Assembly (NCBI GenBank): GCA_031277335.1
Contig: JAITMM010000129.1
Span: forward strand, 1 to 35,468
Length of the DNA stretch: 35,468 bases
Reading direction: 5' to 3'
Origin: Tannerella sp.
GTDB taxonomy: Bacteria; Bacteroidota; Bacteroidia; Bacteroidales; Tannerellaceae
Part shown: in pieces, positions 16,063 through 24,112 of the stretch
How the letters are laid out: each line of letters opens with the position of its first letter
How positions within the stretch are numbered: the stretch's first letter is position 1
Position numbers and translations under genes: made by a program
Notes under the pieces: model-generated
Told to the model about the DNA's origin: nothing
The model's input: the letters and a program-made list of their open reading frames with translations, nothing else
Database searches by the model: none

Positions 16063-16623
16063 TTATTTTCGCACTTTCGCGGGATTTTTGGAGATAAAAT
16101 CTTTCCATCCGGTATACGATTTTTCGACGAACGGCCTGTTGGTCTGCAAAAAATGGCAGAAAGCGACGGCCAAACCGTCAGTCGCATCCAACTGCGGGAG
16201 CATCCTCTCGTTCGGGATATGCAGGATATGCTGCAACATGCCCGCCACCTGCTCCTTGGCCGCACGGCCGTTGCCCGTGATGGCCATTTTGACTTTTAGC
16301 GGCGCGTATTCGTAGATGGGCAGGTCACGCATCAGCGCCGCCGACATGGCCGCGCCCTGCGCCCTGCCCAGCTTGAGCATGCTCTGCACGTTCTTGCCGT
16401 AGAAAGGCGCTTCGATGGCAAGTTCGGCCGGATGATATTCATCTATCAATGAGAGTATTCGCTCATGGATGCGCAGCAGTCGCAGGTAATGGTCGTCGTA
16501 TTTATTGAGGTGCAACACCCCCATCGCCTCCAATTTCGGATTGCGGTCCTTGATCGCCAACAGCCCGTAGCCCATGATGATCGTGCCGGGGTCAATGCCT
16601 AAAATAATCCTGTCCGGGTTCAT
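16063..16623 (-). CDS. ruvC: Crossover junction endodeoxyribonuclease RuvC
   Basis: RuvC cuts Holliday junctions symmetrically as the nuclease of the RuvABC resolvasome. From ATG 16623 the protein has 186 residues, the family norm, and begins [14 protein letters not shown]; an in-frame ATG at 16653 would add ten poorly conserved residues. The acidic catalytic set is visible: Asp in GIDPGT, Glu in [11 protein letters not shown], and the two Asp of [12 protein letters not shown]. The gene is divergent from the GH38-like gene, and its promoter region overlaps that one. A near-match -7 box, TTACTTTG, lies at 16650-16643 on the minus strand. The downstream LolA-like gene is 40 bases away on the same strand. 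Confidence 0.95.
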   Translation of the reverse strand: MNPDRIILGIDPGTIIMGYGLLAIKDRNPKLEAMGVLHLNKYDDHYLRLLRIHERILSLIDEYHPAELAIEAPFYGKNVQSMLKLGRAQGAAMSAALMRDLPIYEYAPLKVKMAITGNGRAAKEQVAGMLQHILHIPNERMLPQLDATDGLAVAFCHFLQTNRPFVEKSYTGWKDFISKNPAKVRK

Positions 16624-16659
16624 TTTATTACGTAAAAATATGCAAAGTAACACATTTTT

Positions 16660-16691
16660 TTTGGTTTTCCTTCCAACTTGTTTTATCTTTG
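16660..16691 (+). promoter_or_regulatory. Promoter of the GH38-like gene
   Basis: TTTG at 16660-16663, a 20-base spacer and TATCTTTG at 16684-16691 make a full Bacteroidota consensus promoter. The leader to the ATG at 16722 would be about 24 bases. Confidence 0.65.
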
Positions 16692-16721
16692 TCTCGCTTT
16701 CTACTTATAAAATTCAAACGC

Positions 16722-19211
16722 ATGAAAAAAATTATCTTTTACTGTATTCTTGCTGCCATGTCGCTGCATACAGCCTTTGCACAAACCAATGCAAAGACGG
16801 ACAACGATACGACCTATATGCTTACATACGACCACGGTGGCTTGATCTTATGGGGAGAAGAACATTTCAGGGAAAGGCTTCAAAACGCCATTGAATGGCT
16901 TGACAAATATCCTTCATTTAAAATAGGATTGGAGAATGAGGCGCAAATTTACGACTACTTTGGCGAGCACAGTCCCGGCATATTGAATGAAATAAGGCAA
17001 TATCTCGACCGGTATAAAGGCCGGTTCGGAATAGGTTCCTGTACTTACGGACAGCCTCTTTCTGTATTTATCAGCGATGAATCGAATATCCGGCAAATTT
17101 ATTACGCATTGGAAGCCTCGGAAAAATGGTTCAACTACCGCCCGCCCGTCTATCTGATGAGCGAACATGCCATGCACAGCCAAATCCCTCAAATAATCAA
17201 CGGATTCGGTTTCGAAGGCGCAATCATGCGAACTCACTACATGATGTACGGTTTTAACCCGACCTTTAATGTTCCGATTGGCCAATGGATCGGATTGGAC
17301 GGAAGCCGAATACCGACCATCCCGACGTATACCGGCGAAGGCGCCGAATTTGGAAAAACTACAGTAGATACGTGGATACTAACACGTTACCCAAGCAATG
17401 ATGCACGCGAATCGTTGGACGACTACCGCAGGCAATTCAGCCATATCCAACCCTTATTGGCCACACGTGCAGACGATTCCGGATTGAGAAAAGAGGATTT
17501 GGTCAGGGAATACGAAGGAAATAAAAAATTCCAATGGATTCTGATGGATGAATTGATGGATAAGTATCCGCCCGCCACGGAACCCATGGTGACCAAACCC
17601 AACGACTTCACTGTCAGGATGCCATGGGGATATTGCGGTAACGAAATCTGGAACATGTCGCGCAAAGCGGAAGTATCGGTTTTGACCGCCGAAAGGCTAT
17701 GCGCATTAGCCGGCCTGTATGGCGAACCTTTCCACGAACAGGAATTGGATAAAGCGTGGAAAAACTTACTGTTATCGCAGCATCACGATGTACAGATCGT
17801 CGGTCTGGTACCGGAAGCCCGCAAGCTGCTCCCTGAATCGCAACGCATATCCAATCAACTGATTGACAACAGTATGTCATTCTTTGCAAACCGGATGACG
17901 GGAGAAGGCGACAGGCAAATTACCGTATTCAATCCCTTGTCGTGGAAACGTTCGGCATGGCTCACCTCGTATGTTTCGTTTCATGCCGGCGAAGCCAAAC
18001 ATATCGCCGTAAAATGCGGTGATACCGTTCTTCCCGTACATATATTATATTCGAATACATATTCAAGTGGATATATCCTCGATGCAACCATTGCTTTCAA
18101 CGCCCCGCTTGAGCCGTTGAGCCTGACGGCTTTTTCAGTTATCACGCTCGACGAACCATTGAGTGACGGCAAAAGTAAATTTTCGGTCGAGGAAAAGGAA
18201 CTGCTCGTCAAAACACCTTTTTATGAAGTCAAACTGAATCCTGCCGGAGGAATCGAAACCCTTAAAAACAATAAGAATGAGCTTCTTTTGCAAAACGGAA
18301 ATGAACGGAGCGCTTATTTTGAAGGGACAATCGATAAAGTTGTTTCGCGTTCCGAAGGCAGATGGACGATTCATAAGTCACAGGGAAATGCACCCTGGAT
18401 AAAGATGAGCGAAAACGGTTTTATTGCCGACGTGCCCTATACGTTTGAACTTACTTTTTACGAAGATAAACCGTTGATTGAATGTAATGTAGAATTTAAT
18501 TTCAACGGCCAAATGATCGGACTGCCTACTACCAACCTCCGTGACAGCCACTCCCCTTTCGTTCATGATGAGAAATTACGTTTCAAGATGTTTCCCCTTA
18601 TCGAAAAACAGGTGACGGGAGTGCGTGATTTGCCTTTTGCCATCGCAGAAACTGAGGATAAAACCATCGAAGGAAATTACTGGACAGCTTTGACCGACGG
18701 GGATAAAGGCTGGGCCGTTTTCAACAAAGGCAACATGGCGATTGTGAGGGAACAGGACCGGGGACTATCCATTCCGCTGGCTTATTCCATGTATTATATC
18801 TGGGGAACACGGCCGCTCTACGGGAAATATGACTATGCTTTTGCCTTTTATCCGTTCGAGGGAAGCTGGCAACAAACAGACTTGCCGAAAAGAGCGCTCG
18901 AATACGCTTTCCCGACACCAACCTGCGAAACCCTGCACACAACGAACGAATTGGGATTAACAGTCAAACCCATTCAGTTTCAATTCGATAGCAATGAACT
19001 CATGATGACGGCGCTTTATCCTCAAAAAGGCAATATAATTGCCCGGTTTTTCAAGTACGGTGACAAATCCGACCGGTCAACCGTCAAAATAAATGCCGGA
19101 GCACTCCATCCGTCCGAAGTGAATTTAAGCGGCAAAATGCTGAATCCCAACGGTAGCGAACTCAGCCTCACCCCTTGGCAGTTTAAGACAGTCCGGTTGA
19201 AGAAAGAGTGA
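16722..19211 (+). CDS. Exported GH38-like (alpha-mannosidase-type) protein, divergent active site
   Basis: The 829-residue protein from ATG 16722 has a clear type I signal peptide (residues 1-21, ending AFAQ); a possible upstream TTG start is rejected because it would place residues before this signal. The N-terminal half resembles the GH38 catalytic domain: DKYPSFKIGLENEAQIYDYF, YLMSEHAMHSQIPQI at 144-158, and SQHHDVQIVGLVPEAR from 352, where GH38 enzymes have HHDAITGT with a zinc-ligand His. The rest resembles the beta-sandwich C-terminal domains of the family. However, the N-terminal zinc-binding HxD is replaced by TYDHGG (35-40), and the nucleophile Asp aligns with Ser147, next to Glu148. 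It may have an altered mechanism or substrate. It stands alone with its own promoter, not in a polysaccharide-utilisation locus with SusC/D. Confidence 0.65.
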   Translation: MKKIIFYCILAAMSLHTAFAQTNAKTDNDTTYMLTYDHGGLILWGEEHFRERLQNAIEWLDKYPSFKIGLENEAQIYDYFGEHSPGILNEIRQYLDRYKGRFGIGSCTYGQPLSVFISDESNIRQIYYALEASEKWFNYRPPVYLMSEHAMHSQIPQIINGFGFEGAIMRTHYMMYGFNPTFNVPIGQWIGLDGSRIPTIPTYTGEGAEFGKTTVDTWILTRYPSNDARESLDDYRRQFSHIQPLLATRADDSGLRKEDLVREYEGNKKFQWILMDELMDKYPPATEPMVTKPNDFTVRMPWGYCGNEIWNMSRKAEVSVLTAERLCALAGLYGEPFHEQELDKAWKNLLLSQHHDVQIVGLVPEARKLLPESQRISNQLIDNSMSFFANRMTGEGDRQITVFNPLSWKRSAWLTSYVSFHAGEAKHIAVKCGDTVLPVHILYSNTYSSGYILDATIAFNAPLEPLSLTAFSVITLDEPLSDGKSKFSVEEKELLVKTPFYEVKLNPAGGIETLKNNKNELLLQNGNERSAYFEGTIDKVVSRSEGRWTIHKSQGNAPWIKMSENGFIADVPYTFELTFYEDKPLIECNVEFNFNGQMIGLPTTNLRDSHSPFVHDEKLRFKMFPLIEKQVTGVRDLPFAIAETEDKTIEGNYWTALTDGDKGWAVFNKGNMAIVREQDRGLSIPLAYSMYYIWGTRPLYGKYDYAFAFYPFEGSWQQTDLPKRALEYAFPTPTCETLHTTNELGLTVKPIQFQFDSNELMMTALYPQKGNIIARFFKYGDKSDRSTVKINAGALHPSEVNLSGKMLNPNGSELSLTPWQFKTVRLKKE

Positions 19212-19237
19212 CTTATTCCGTTCAGGGACAGACAACG

Positions 19238-19257
19238 GACATAAACTTTTATGCCCT
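19238..19257 (+). terminator. Weak hairpin after the GH38-like gene
   Basis: GG-CATAA, loop ACTT and TTATG-CC form an eight-pair stem with one mismatch, followed by CTTTG only. A terminator is possible from position, but the U-tract is poor. Confidence 0.25.
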
Positions 19258-19330
19258 TTGAAACAAACCCCGGATTGAACTTCGAAATAAAAAAATTTTC
19301 CTGTCATAACCATCCGAATGGAAAAATGAT

Positions 19331-19338
19331 TATCTTTG
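19331..19338 (+). promoter_or_regulatory. -7 box for tRNA-Ala
   Basis: TATCTTTG matches the -7 consensus 18 bases before the mature tRNA end. A -33 TTTG at proper spacing is not seen. Confidence 0.45.
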
Positions 19339-19356
19339 CCCCCGAAAGCAGACATT

Positions 19357-19430
19357 GGGGTATTAGCTCATCTGGCTAGAGTGCGACACTGGCAGTGTCG
19401 AGGTGACCGGTTCGAGTCCGGTATACTCCA
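19357..19430 (+). tRNA. tRNA-Ala (anticodon GGC)
   Basis: The sequence folds as a complete cloverleaf. The acceptor GGGGTAT pairs with ATACTCC and includes the G3-U70 pair that defines alanine tRNAs. The anticodon stem CGACA/TGTCG (19384-19388, 19396-19400) holds loop CTGGCAG with anticodon GGC at 19391-19393. The T arm is ACCGG-TTCGAGT-CCGGT. The discriminator is A at 19430, and CCA is not encoded, since CAA follows. Confidence 0.95.
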
Positions 19431-19604
19431 CAAATCTTAAATACCGTCCGAATCGGCATATCCTTTCAGAAATTGCGATTTCGTCATTTGGCGATACGCC
19501 TTTTCGTCATATACGATGATAACTAATTGTCCCTGAAAACAAGTTAAATATGCTTAATTACTTAAAATTATTGATCAAAAAAAGCGAAGTGTTGGAAAAA
19601 TAGT

Positions 19605-19612
19605 TACCTTTG
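19605..19612 (+). promoter_or_regulatory. -7 box for the hicAB operon
   Basis: TACCTTTG matches TAnnTTTG 30 bases before the hicA ATG. No consensus -33 is seen at normal spacing, as expected if the operon is weakly expressed or autoregulated. The preceding 19431-19600 stretch holds nothing recognisable. Confidence 0.5.
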
Positions 19613-19642
19613 CGATGTAAATAATCAATTAGGTTGTTTGAA

Positions 19643-19831
19643 ATGAAGATTAATGAATGTGTAAGAAAGCTAAAAAAGGCCGGATGTTATTATCTAAGTC
19701 ACGGCGGAAATCACGACTGGTGGTTTAGCCCGATTACCGGACAGAAATTTCAGATTCCACGTCATTGGTCAATGGAACTTTCGGAACAAACGAAGAAAAG
19801 TATTGTATATTATTCAGGGGTTAAACTCTAA
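19643..19831 (+). CDS. hicA: HicA family mRNA interferase toxin
   Basis: This 62-residue protein matches HicA, a small double-stranded RNA-binding-fold toxin that cleaves mRNA. It begins MKINECVRKLKKAGCYYLSH from the ATG at 19643; an ATG nine bases earlier is less consistent with the family. GGNHDWWFSP places the catalytic His in the usual G-x-H context, followed by QKFQIPRHWSMELS, matching the family's 'vPrH..El' segment. The C-terminal SIVYYSGVKL corresponds to the final helix. The antitoxin gene starts 34 bases downstream. It lies shortly after tRNA-Ala, a common neighbourhood for acquired genes. No truncation is apparent, so the toxin looks intact. Confidence 0.85.
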   Translation: MKINECVRKLKKAGCYYLSHGGNHDWWFSPITGQKFQIPRHWSMELSEQTKKSIVYYSGVKL

Positions 19832-19865
19832 TCCCTTCATTAAAAAAGAAATAAACTGTTGAGGA

Positions 19866-20270
19866 ATGAAAAAGGTAAAAGTGATTATAGACAGAAGCAA
19901 CGACGGCCTGTTTTGCGTAAATATGGCTTGTTATGATTTTGACTTTGGACTGTCGGGCTTCGGTAAAACGGTGCAGGAGGCATTGAAGGATTTCTACGAG
20001 TGCTATGAAGAAGCAAAACAAATGAACGAAGCGGAAGGCAAGACAACTCCGACACTTGAATTTGAATTTGAATACGACGTCTGTTCGTTCCTGAATTATT
20101 ATGCCAGAATTCTTTCAAAATCCGGTTTGGAAAAAGTAACCGGCGTAAGTCAAAAGCAGCTATGGCACTATTCATCAGGCGCTAAACGCCCGACACCCAA
20201 AACAAAAGAGAAAATTCAATCGGGGCTTCGCAGGTTTGCCAGTGAATTAAGTCAGGTAACTTTTAATTGA
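19866..20270 (+). CDS. hicB: HicB family antitoxin with C-terminal helix-turn-helix
   Basis: This 134-residue antitoxin has an N-terminal degraded RNase-H-like domain (MKKVKVIIDRSNDGLFCVNM...DFGLSGFGKTVQEALKDFYECYEEA, residues 1-52) that would block HicA. The C-terminal DNA-binding region at about 84-128 (SGLEKVTGVSQKQLWHYSSGAKRP) resembles Cro/CI-type helix-turn-helix domains and would autoregulate the operon. GAGGAATG just before and over the start gives a good ribosome site. The 34-base gap and toxin-first order are typical of hicAB. It ends 4 bases from the convergent cstA stop. Confidence 0.85.
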   Translation: MKKVKVIIDRSNDGLFCVNMACYDFDFGLSGFGKTVQEALKDFYECYEEAKQMNEAEGKTTPTLEFEFEYDVCSFLNYYARILSKSGLEKVTGVSQKQLWHYSSGAKRPTPKTKEKIQSGLRRFASELSQVTFN

Positions 20271-20274
20271 TTAG

Positions 20275-22077
20275 TTACACGGCCTCATTCTTCACATTGA
20301 TCAGCCTGACCCATTTCCTGATTGCCCCGACAAATACGGTCAGCATCAGCAGCATGGCGACGCCGGCCAGGACAGCCAGTAAATACTGACGCCCGGGCAC
20401 ATACTGGGTCGTAATTTGCAGAAATCCGGCCCAGATGGTGATGACAACCATAAAAAGGCCCGGGAGCGCCGTGCACAACGCATATTTTTTTGGCCCGATC
20501 CGCAATAACATCGTGGTACAGATCATCAGGGCGCAGGCAGCCAGCAACTGATTGCTGATGCCAAACAGAGGCCAGATGCTGCTCACACTGCCGGTGTAGA
20601 CCAGATAGCCCCACGACACGGTAAATATCAGTCCTGCAATAACAATGCCCGGCGTCCAGTTTTTGTCATTGAATTTGGGAATGACGGCGCCCAGCATCTC
20701 CTGGAAGAAAAACCGTCCCACGCGAGTCCCGGCGTCGATAGCGGTCAAAATAAACACAGCCTCGAACATGACGGCAAAGTTATACCAGTACGCCATCAAC
20801 TTATCCATATATGGAATCTTGTTGAATATGTGCGCCATCCCTACGGCTAAGGAGACTGCTCCGCCGGTGCGCCCGTGAAGGTCAATGCCGATATGCTCCA
20901 TGAAATAAGGCAAATCGACGGGCGTCAAGTTCGGATGGTTAGTGATAAATTGCTGATAAACAGCCGTCGGAGTATTGATGGCAAAATAATCGCCGGGCAG
21001 CAGCGTGCAAGCAGCGATAAGCGCCATGATAGCCACAAAGCCTTCCGTCAGCATCGCTCCGTATCCCACAAAAAGAATCTCGCGTTCGTTGCCAATCATT
21101 TTGGGAGTGGTGCCTGTCGCAATAATCGCATGAAACCCGGAAATGGCTCCGCAGGCAATCGTAATAAAAATAAACGGCAGCACGGGGCCGCCGATGACCG
21201 GCCCGCCTCCATGTATAAAAGACGTAAGGGCAGGCATTTGCATCACAGGGCGGACGAAAAAGATGCCGATGGCAAGCATTAGGATGGTACCTATTTTAAG
21301 GTAGGTAGAGAGATAATCGCGGGGCACGAGCAGCAGCCATACGGGAATAACGGACGCGATAAACCCGTACACGGGAATCGCAATGGAAATCGTTTTTATA
21401 TCCCAGTTAAACAGGGCACTAAACGTTTCCGACTGCATCAGCGTATTCCCCGAAATAATCCCGACGACGAGCAGCGCAACGCCTATTATGCTTGCCAGCG
21501 CGACGCTGTTTTTTCGGTAGCGCATGATTAATCCCATCAGCACGGCAATGGGCATGGTGATGACAATCGTGAAAAGAGACCATGAAGCGTTGTGCATGGC
21601 GCTGATACAGGCCAGAGACAGTCCGGCAAGCGTCAGAATCAGGATAAACAGGATGGCAAAACCGGCAATCGCCCCGGTGGTACGGTCAATTTCCTTGGCA
21701 GCGATGGAAGCCAGGCTCTGCCCTTTGTGTCGGACGGAGGCAAACAGCACGACCATATCATGCACTCCGCCTCCCAACACGCAGCCAATCAGAATCCAAA
21801 GCGCGCCGGGCAAGTAACCGAACTGAGCCGCCAGCACAGGTCCCACCAACGGCCCGGCAGCAGCGATCGCCGCAAAATGATGCCCGAAAAGCACATTTTT
21901 ATGCGTCGGCACATAGTCGTGACCATCAGCATATTCCACCGCCGGAGTGACCCGCTTGGCGTCCAATTTCAACACCTTGTTTGCCAGAAACAACCCGTAA
22001 AACCTGTAACCGATGGCAAAAACCAGCAGCGCAGCGAATATCAGGGTTAAAGCATTGATTCCGTTTAAAAAGTCCAT
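20275..22077 (-). CDS. cstA: Carbon starvation protein CstA (peptide/pyruvate transporter family)
   Basis: From ATG 22077 this is a 600-residue polytopic inner-membrane protein beginning MDFLNGINALTLIFAALLVFAIGYRFYG; an ATG at 22149 would add an unlikely 24-residue polar leader. Family landmarks include the DGHDYVPTHKNVLFGHHFAAIAAAGPLVGP region near 47-76, GGGVHDMVVLFASVRHKGQS near 100-119, and FGISNQLLAACALM near the C-terminus. More than a dozen hydrophobic helices are evident. CstA proteins take up peptides or pyruvate when preferred carbon is short. It is monocistronic with a strong consensus promoter upstream, and it converges on hicB with a 4-base gap. Confidence 0.93.
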   Translation of the reverse strand: MDFLNGINALTLIFAALLVFAIGYRFYGLFLANKVLKLDAKRVTPAVEYADGHDYVPTHKNVLFGHHFAAIAAAGPLVGPVLAAQFGYLPGALWILIGCVLGGGVHDMVVLFASVRHKGQSLASIAAKEIDRTTGAIAGFAILFILILTLAGLSLACISAMHNASWSLFTIVITMPIAVLMGLIMRYRKNSVALASIIGVALLVVGIISGNTLMQSETFSALFNWDIKTISIAIPVYGFIASVIPVWLLLVPRDYLSTYLKIGTILMLAIGIFFVRPVMQMPALTSFIHGGGPVIGGPVLPFIFITIACGAISGFHAIIATGTTPKMIGNEREILFVGYGAMLTEGFVAIMALIAACTLLPGDYFAINTPTAVYQQFITNHPNLTPVDLPYFMEHIGIDLHGRTGGAVSLAVGMAHIFNKIPYMDKLMAYWYNFAVMFEAVFILTAIDAGTRVGRFFFQEMLGAVIPKFNDKNWTPGIVIAGLIFTVSWGYLVYTGSVSSIWPLFGISNQLLAACALMICTTMLLRIGPKKYALCTALPGLFMVVITIWAGFLQITTQYVPGRQYLLAVLAGVAMLLMLTVFVGAIRKWVRLINVKNEAV

Positions 22078-22119
22078 TTCATTTTTATTTTTAGAATGAT
22101 TGATAAGGAACGAACACCG

Positions 22120-22150
22120 CAAAATTATATTATTTGCCGTAAAGCACAAA
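22120..22150 (-). promoter_or_regulatory. Promoter of cstA
   Basis: On the minus strand, TTTG at 22150-22147, a 19-base spacer and TAATTTTG at 22127-22120 match the Bacteroidota consensus at both boxes. The leader to the ATG at 22077 is about 36 bases. Confidence 0.65.
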
Positions 22151-22271
22151 TCAATCAGCCATTTTTTTAACCAAAAAATCCGTTGACTATAAATTAGTGA
22201 GATTTAGCTGTGGAAATATATTTCAGGTTTTACTTTTACTACTCGCCGACTAATTACCGATTAATCAAAAG

Positions 22272-22344
22272 TGATCTGCCTGGGGCTCGAACCCAGGACC
22301 CCATCCTTAAAAGGGATGTGCTCTACCTGCTGAGCTAGCAAATC
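22272..22344 (-). tRNA. tRNA-Lys (anticodon TTT)
   Basis: Read on the minus strand, the acceptor GATTTGC pairs with GCAGATC, the D stem GCTC/GAGC is intact, the anticodon stem CATCC/GGATG holds loop CTTTTAA with anticodon TTT, and the T arm is CTGGG-TTCGAGC-CCCAG. The discriminator is A, and no CCA is encoded. It is a 73-base complete cloverleaf. Confidence 0.95.
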
Positions 22345-22382
22345 AACTGTCAGAAACATCCGGTTTTTGCCGAATGCGGGTG

Positions 22383-22412
22383 CAAAGGTACGCATTAGTT
22401 TTGAATAAACAA
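22383..22412 (-). promoter_or_regulatory. Promoter of tRNA-Lys
   Basis: Minus-strand TTG at 22412-22410, a 19-base spacer and TACCTTTG at 22390-22383 fit the phylum consensus, about 39 bases upstream of the mature 5' end. Confidence 0.55.
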
Positions 22413-22449
22413 TATGACGTGCGCATTTTTTTCTTCTCGCGGTTTGCAC

Positions 22450-22457
22450 TATCTTTG
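22450..22457 (+). promoter_or_regulatory. -7 box for the PBP4-type gene
   Basis: TATCTTTG matches TAnnTTTG 38 bases before the ATG at 22496. The -33 region is only T-rich. Confidence 0.45.
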
Positions 22458-22495
22458 CACGTGATTAATATATATAATGTACAAACGATTAATAA

Positions 22496-23998
22496 ATGAT
22501 ATGTCTTACCAAAAGATATCGAGGACTTGGAATTAAAGGTTTAAACGGCCAACGTATAACTGTTCTATTTCTACTATTATCTATTTATATTCAGACAGTT
22601 GCACAAGTCCCGCAACCGCTCAAAGTTTTTCTTCAAAAACCTGCTTTGAAAGGTGCTTCAGTGGCTTTTATGGCCAAGGAAGTGGGTAGTGGAAATGTGC
22701 TATACAGTTATGAAAGTGACAGGGAAATGACTCCTGCATCGGTGATGAAAACAGTAACGGCTGCCACTGCGCTCGAAGTTTTGGGCAAAGATTTCAAGTT
22801 TGAGACATCGGTGCTATATGACGGTGAAATCAGTAATGGCGTCCTGAACGGCAATCTCTATCTCTATGGCGGAGGCGACCCGACGCTGAACTCTTCCGAG
22901 CTTAAAACATATAAAGACAGCATTTTAATGATTTGGACATCGGCTATCAGACAAGCCGGTATCAAGAAAATCTCAGGACAGGTCATTGCCGATGAAAGTA
23001 TCTTCGACACTGAAGGCGTATCCATGAAATGGCTCAGAGAAGATATGGGAAATAGCTATTCACCGGGAAGTTACGGTTTGAATATCTTTGACAACACATA
23101 TACTCTGTATGTGACAACAGGCGCCACCGGAACTCAGCCCACCCTGCTCAATACCCAGCCACACATGCCTTTGCTTCAATTCTATAACTACCTGTCAACA
23201 AAGCCAATCCCGGCAGATAGCTGTACGATCACAGGTATGCCGTTCTCGAACGAAAGGTATCTGTACGGAGCCATGCGGACATATCAAAGCAGGGCGCGCA
23301 TCCCCGGCGATATTCCTGACCCTGCCCTCTATCTTGCTCAATATTTTTCCGATTTTCTGATGGCAGAAGGCATCGAAATAGACGGTAGCCCAACATGTTA
23401 CCGGGTCTTGTCACAGGCAGGCAAATGGAAGACCACCGGTCGTAAAACAATAATTACAACGTATTCGCCGCCCTTGGAAGAAATTACCCGTATTGCCCTC
23501 TTTGTCAGCCATAACCTGTATGCTGACGCTCTGCTTAAAACGCTGGGATTGCGTTATCAACCCGGCAAGGCGGAAGTCATGTCGTCCTTTGAAAAAGGCG
23601 CAAACGCGATCAAGGATTATTGGAACACAAAAGGGATAAATGCCTCATCCTTATGGATGTACGATGGAAGTGGTTTGGCTGTCACAGACAAGGTGTCGGT
23701 GGAATTTCTGTGTGACCTCTATATCTATATGTCCTCTAAATCGGACGTTTCAAATAGTTTTATCCGGTCGCTGCCACGACCTGGAATCGAGGGCACCGTG
23801 CGTAACACGCTGAGAGGCTCCAAGTTGCAAGGCAAATCGCATCTGAAAAGCGGCAGCATGAACCGAGTCTTGTGTTATGGCGGATATATCGTAAAGGATG
23901 ACAAACAATATGCCGTCGCCTTGTTAGTGAACAGCTTTTCAGGACGCCGCGCCACTATGAGAGCCGCCGTTGAAGAGCTGCTGCTGGCACTGTTTTAG
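22496..23998 (+). CDS. dacB: D-alanyl-D-alanine carboxypeptidase/endopeptidase, PBP4 type (peptidase S13)
   Basis: This 500-residue low-molecular-weight penicillin-binding protein trims or cleaves peptidoglycan crosslinks in the periplasm. A signal sequence at about 18-37 (ITVLFLLLSIYIQTVAQ) follows a basic N-terminus. The acylation motif SxxK is SVMK at 82-85 in TPASVMKTVTA. The long insert with NLYLYGGGDPTL is typical of S13 peptidases. The third active-site motif is KSG at 451-453 (LKSGSM) instead of KTG. The region holding SxN in other members reads DGSGLAVTDKVS, which lacks an obvious Ser-x-Asn. It is a single-gene unit; the next gene starts 114 bases on. Family assignment is firm, though catalytic competence at the second motif deserves an alignment. 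Confidence 0.88.
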   Translation: MICLTKRYRGLGIKGLNGQRITVLFLLLSIYIQTVAQVPQPLKVFLQKPALKGASVAFMAKEVGSGNVLYSYESDREMTPASVMKTVTAATALEVLGKDFKFETSVLYDGEISNGVLNGNLYLYGGGDPTLNSSELKTYKDSILMIWTSAIRQAGIKKISGQVIADESIFDTEGVSMKWLREDMGNSYSPGSYGLNIFDNTYTLYVTTGATGTQPTLLNTQPHMPLLQFYNYLSTKPIPADSCTITGMPFSNERYLYGAMRTYQSRARIPGDIPDPALYLAQYFSDFLMAEGIEIDGSPTCYRVLSQAGKWKTTGRKTIITTYSPPLEEITRIALFVSHNLYADALLKTLGLRYQPGKAEVMSSFEKGANAIKDYWNTKGINASSLWMYDGSGLAVTDKVSVEFLCDLYIYMSSKSDVSNSFIRSLPRPGIEGTVRNTLRGSKLQGKSHLKSGSMNRVLCYGGYIVKDDKQYAVALLVNSFSGRRATMRAAVEELLLALF

Positions 23999-24003
23999 AG
24001 GTA

Positions 24004-24031
24004 AGAGAAGAATATTTATCAAGTATTCTCT
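24004..24031 (+). terminator. Possible terminator after the PBP4-type gene
   Basis: AGAGAA-gaa-TA and TATTCTCT form an imperfect stem just after the stop codon; a T-rich stretch begins about 17 bases later. The distance makes intrinsic termination uncertain. Confidence 0.3.
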
Positions 24032-24083
24032 GTTGTTCGCTGAAATTTTTATTTTTTTTCTCCATTCTTGCGAACAATTTGCG

Positions 24084-24091
24084 TAACTTTG
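24084..24091 (+). promoter_or_regulatory. -7 box for the GNAT-parE operon
   Basis: TAACTTTG matches the -7 consensus 22 bases before the ATG at 24113, giving a very short leader. The -33 position is T-rich without TTTG. Confidence 0.5.
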
Positions 24092-24112
24092 CCGATTATT
24101 TTAGTTGGGCGT

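Noticed and set aside
19431-19642. Attachment-site duplication after tRNA-Ala
   Set aside because: I looked for a repeat of the tRNA 3' end nearby and found none.
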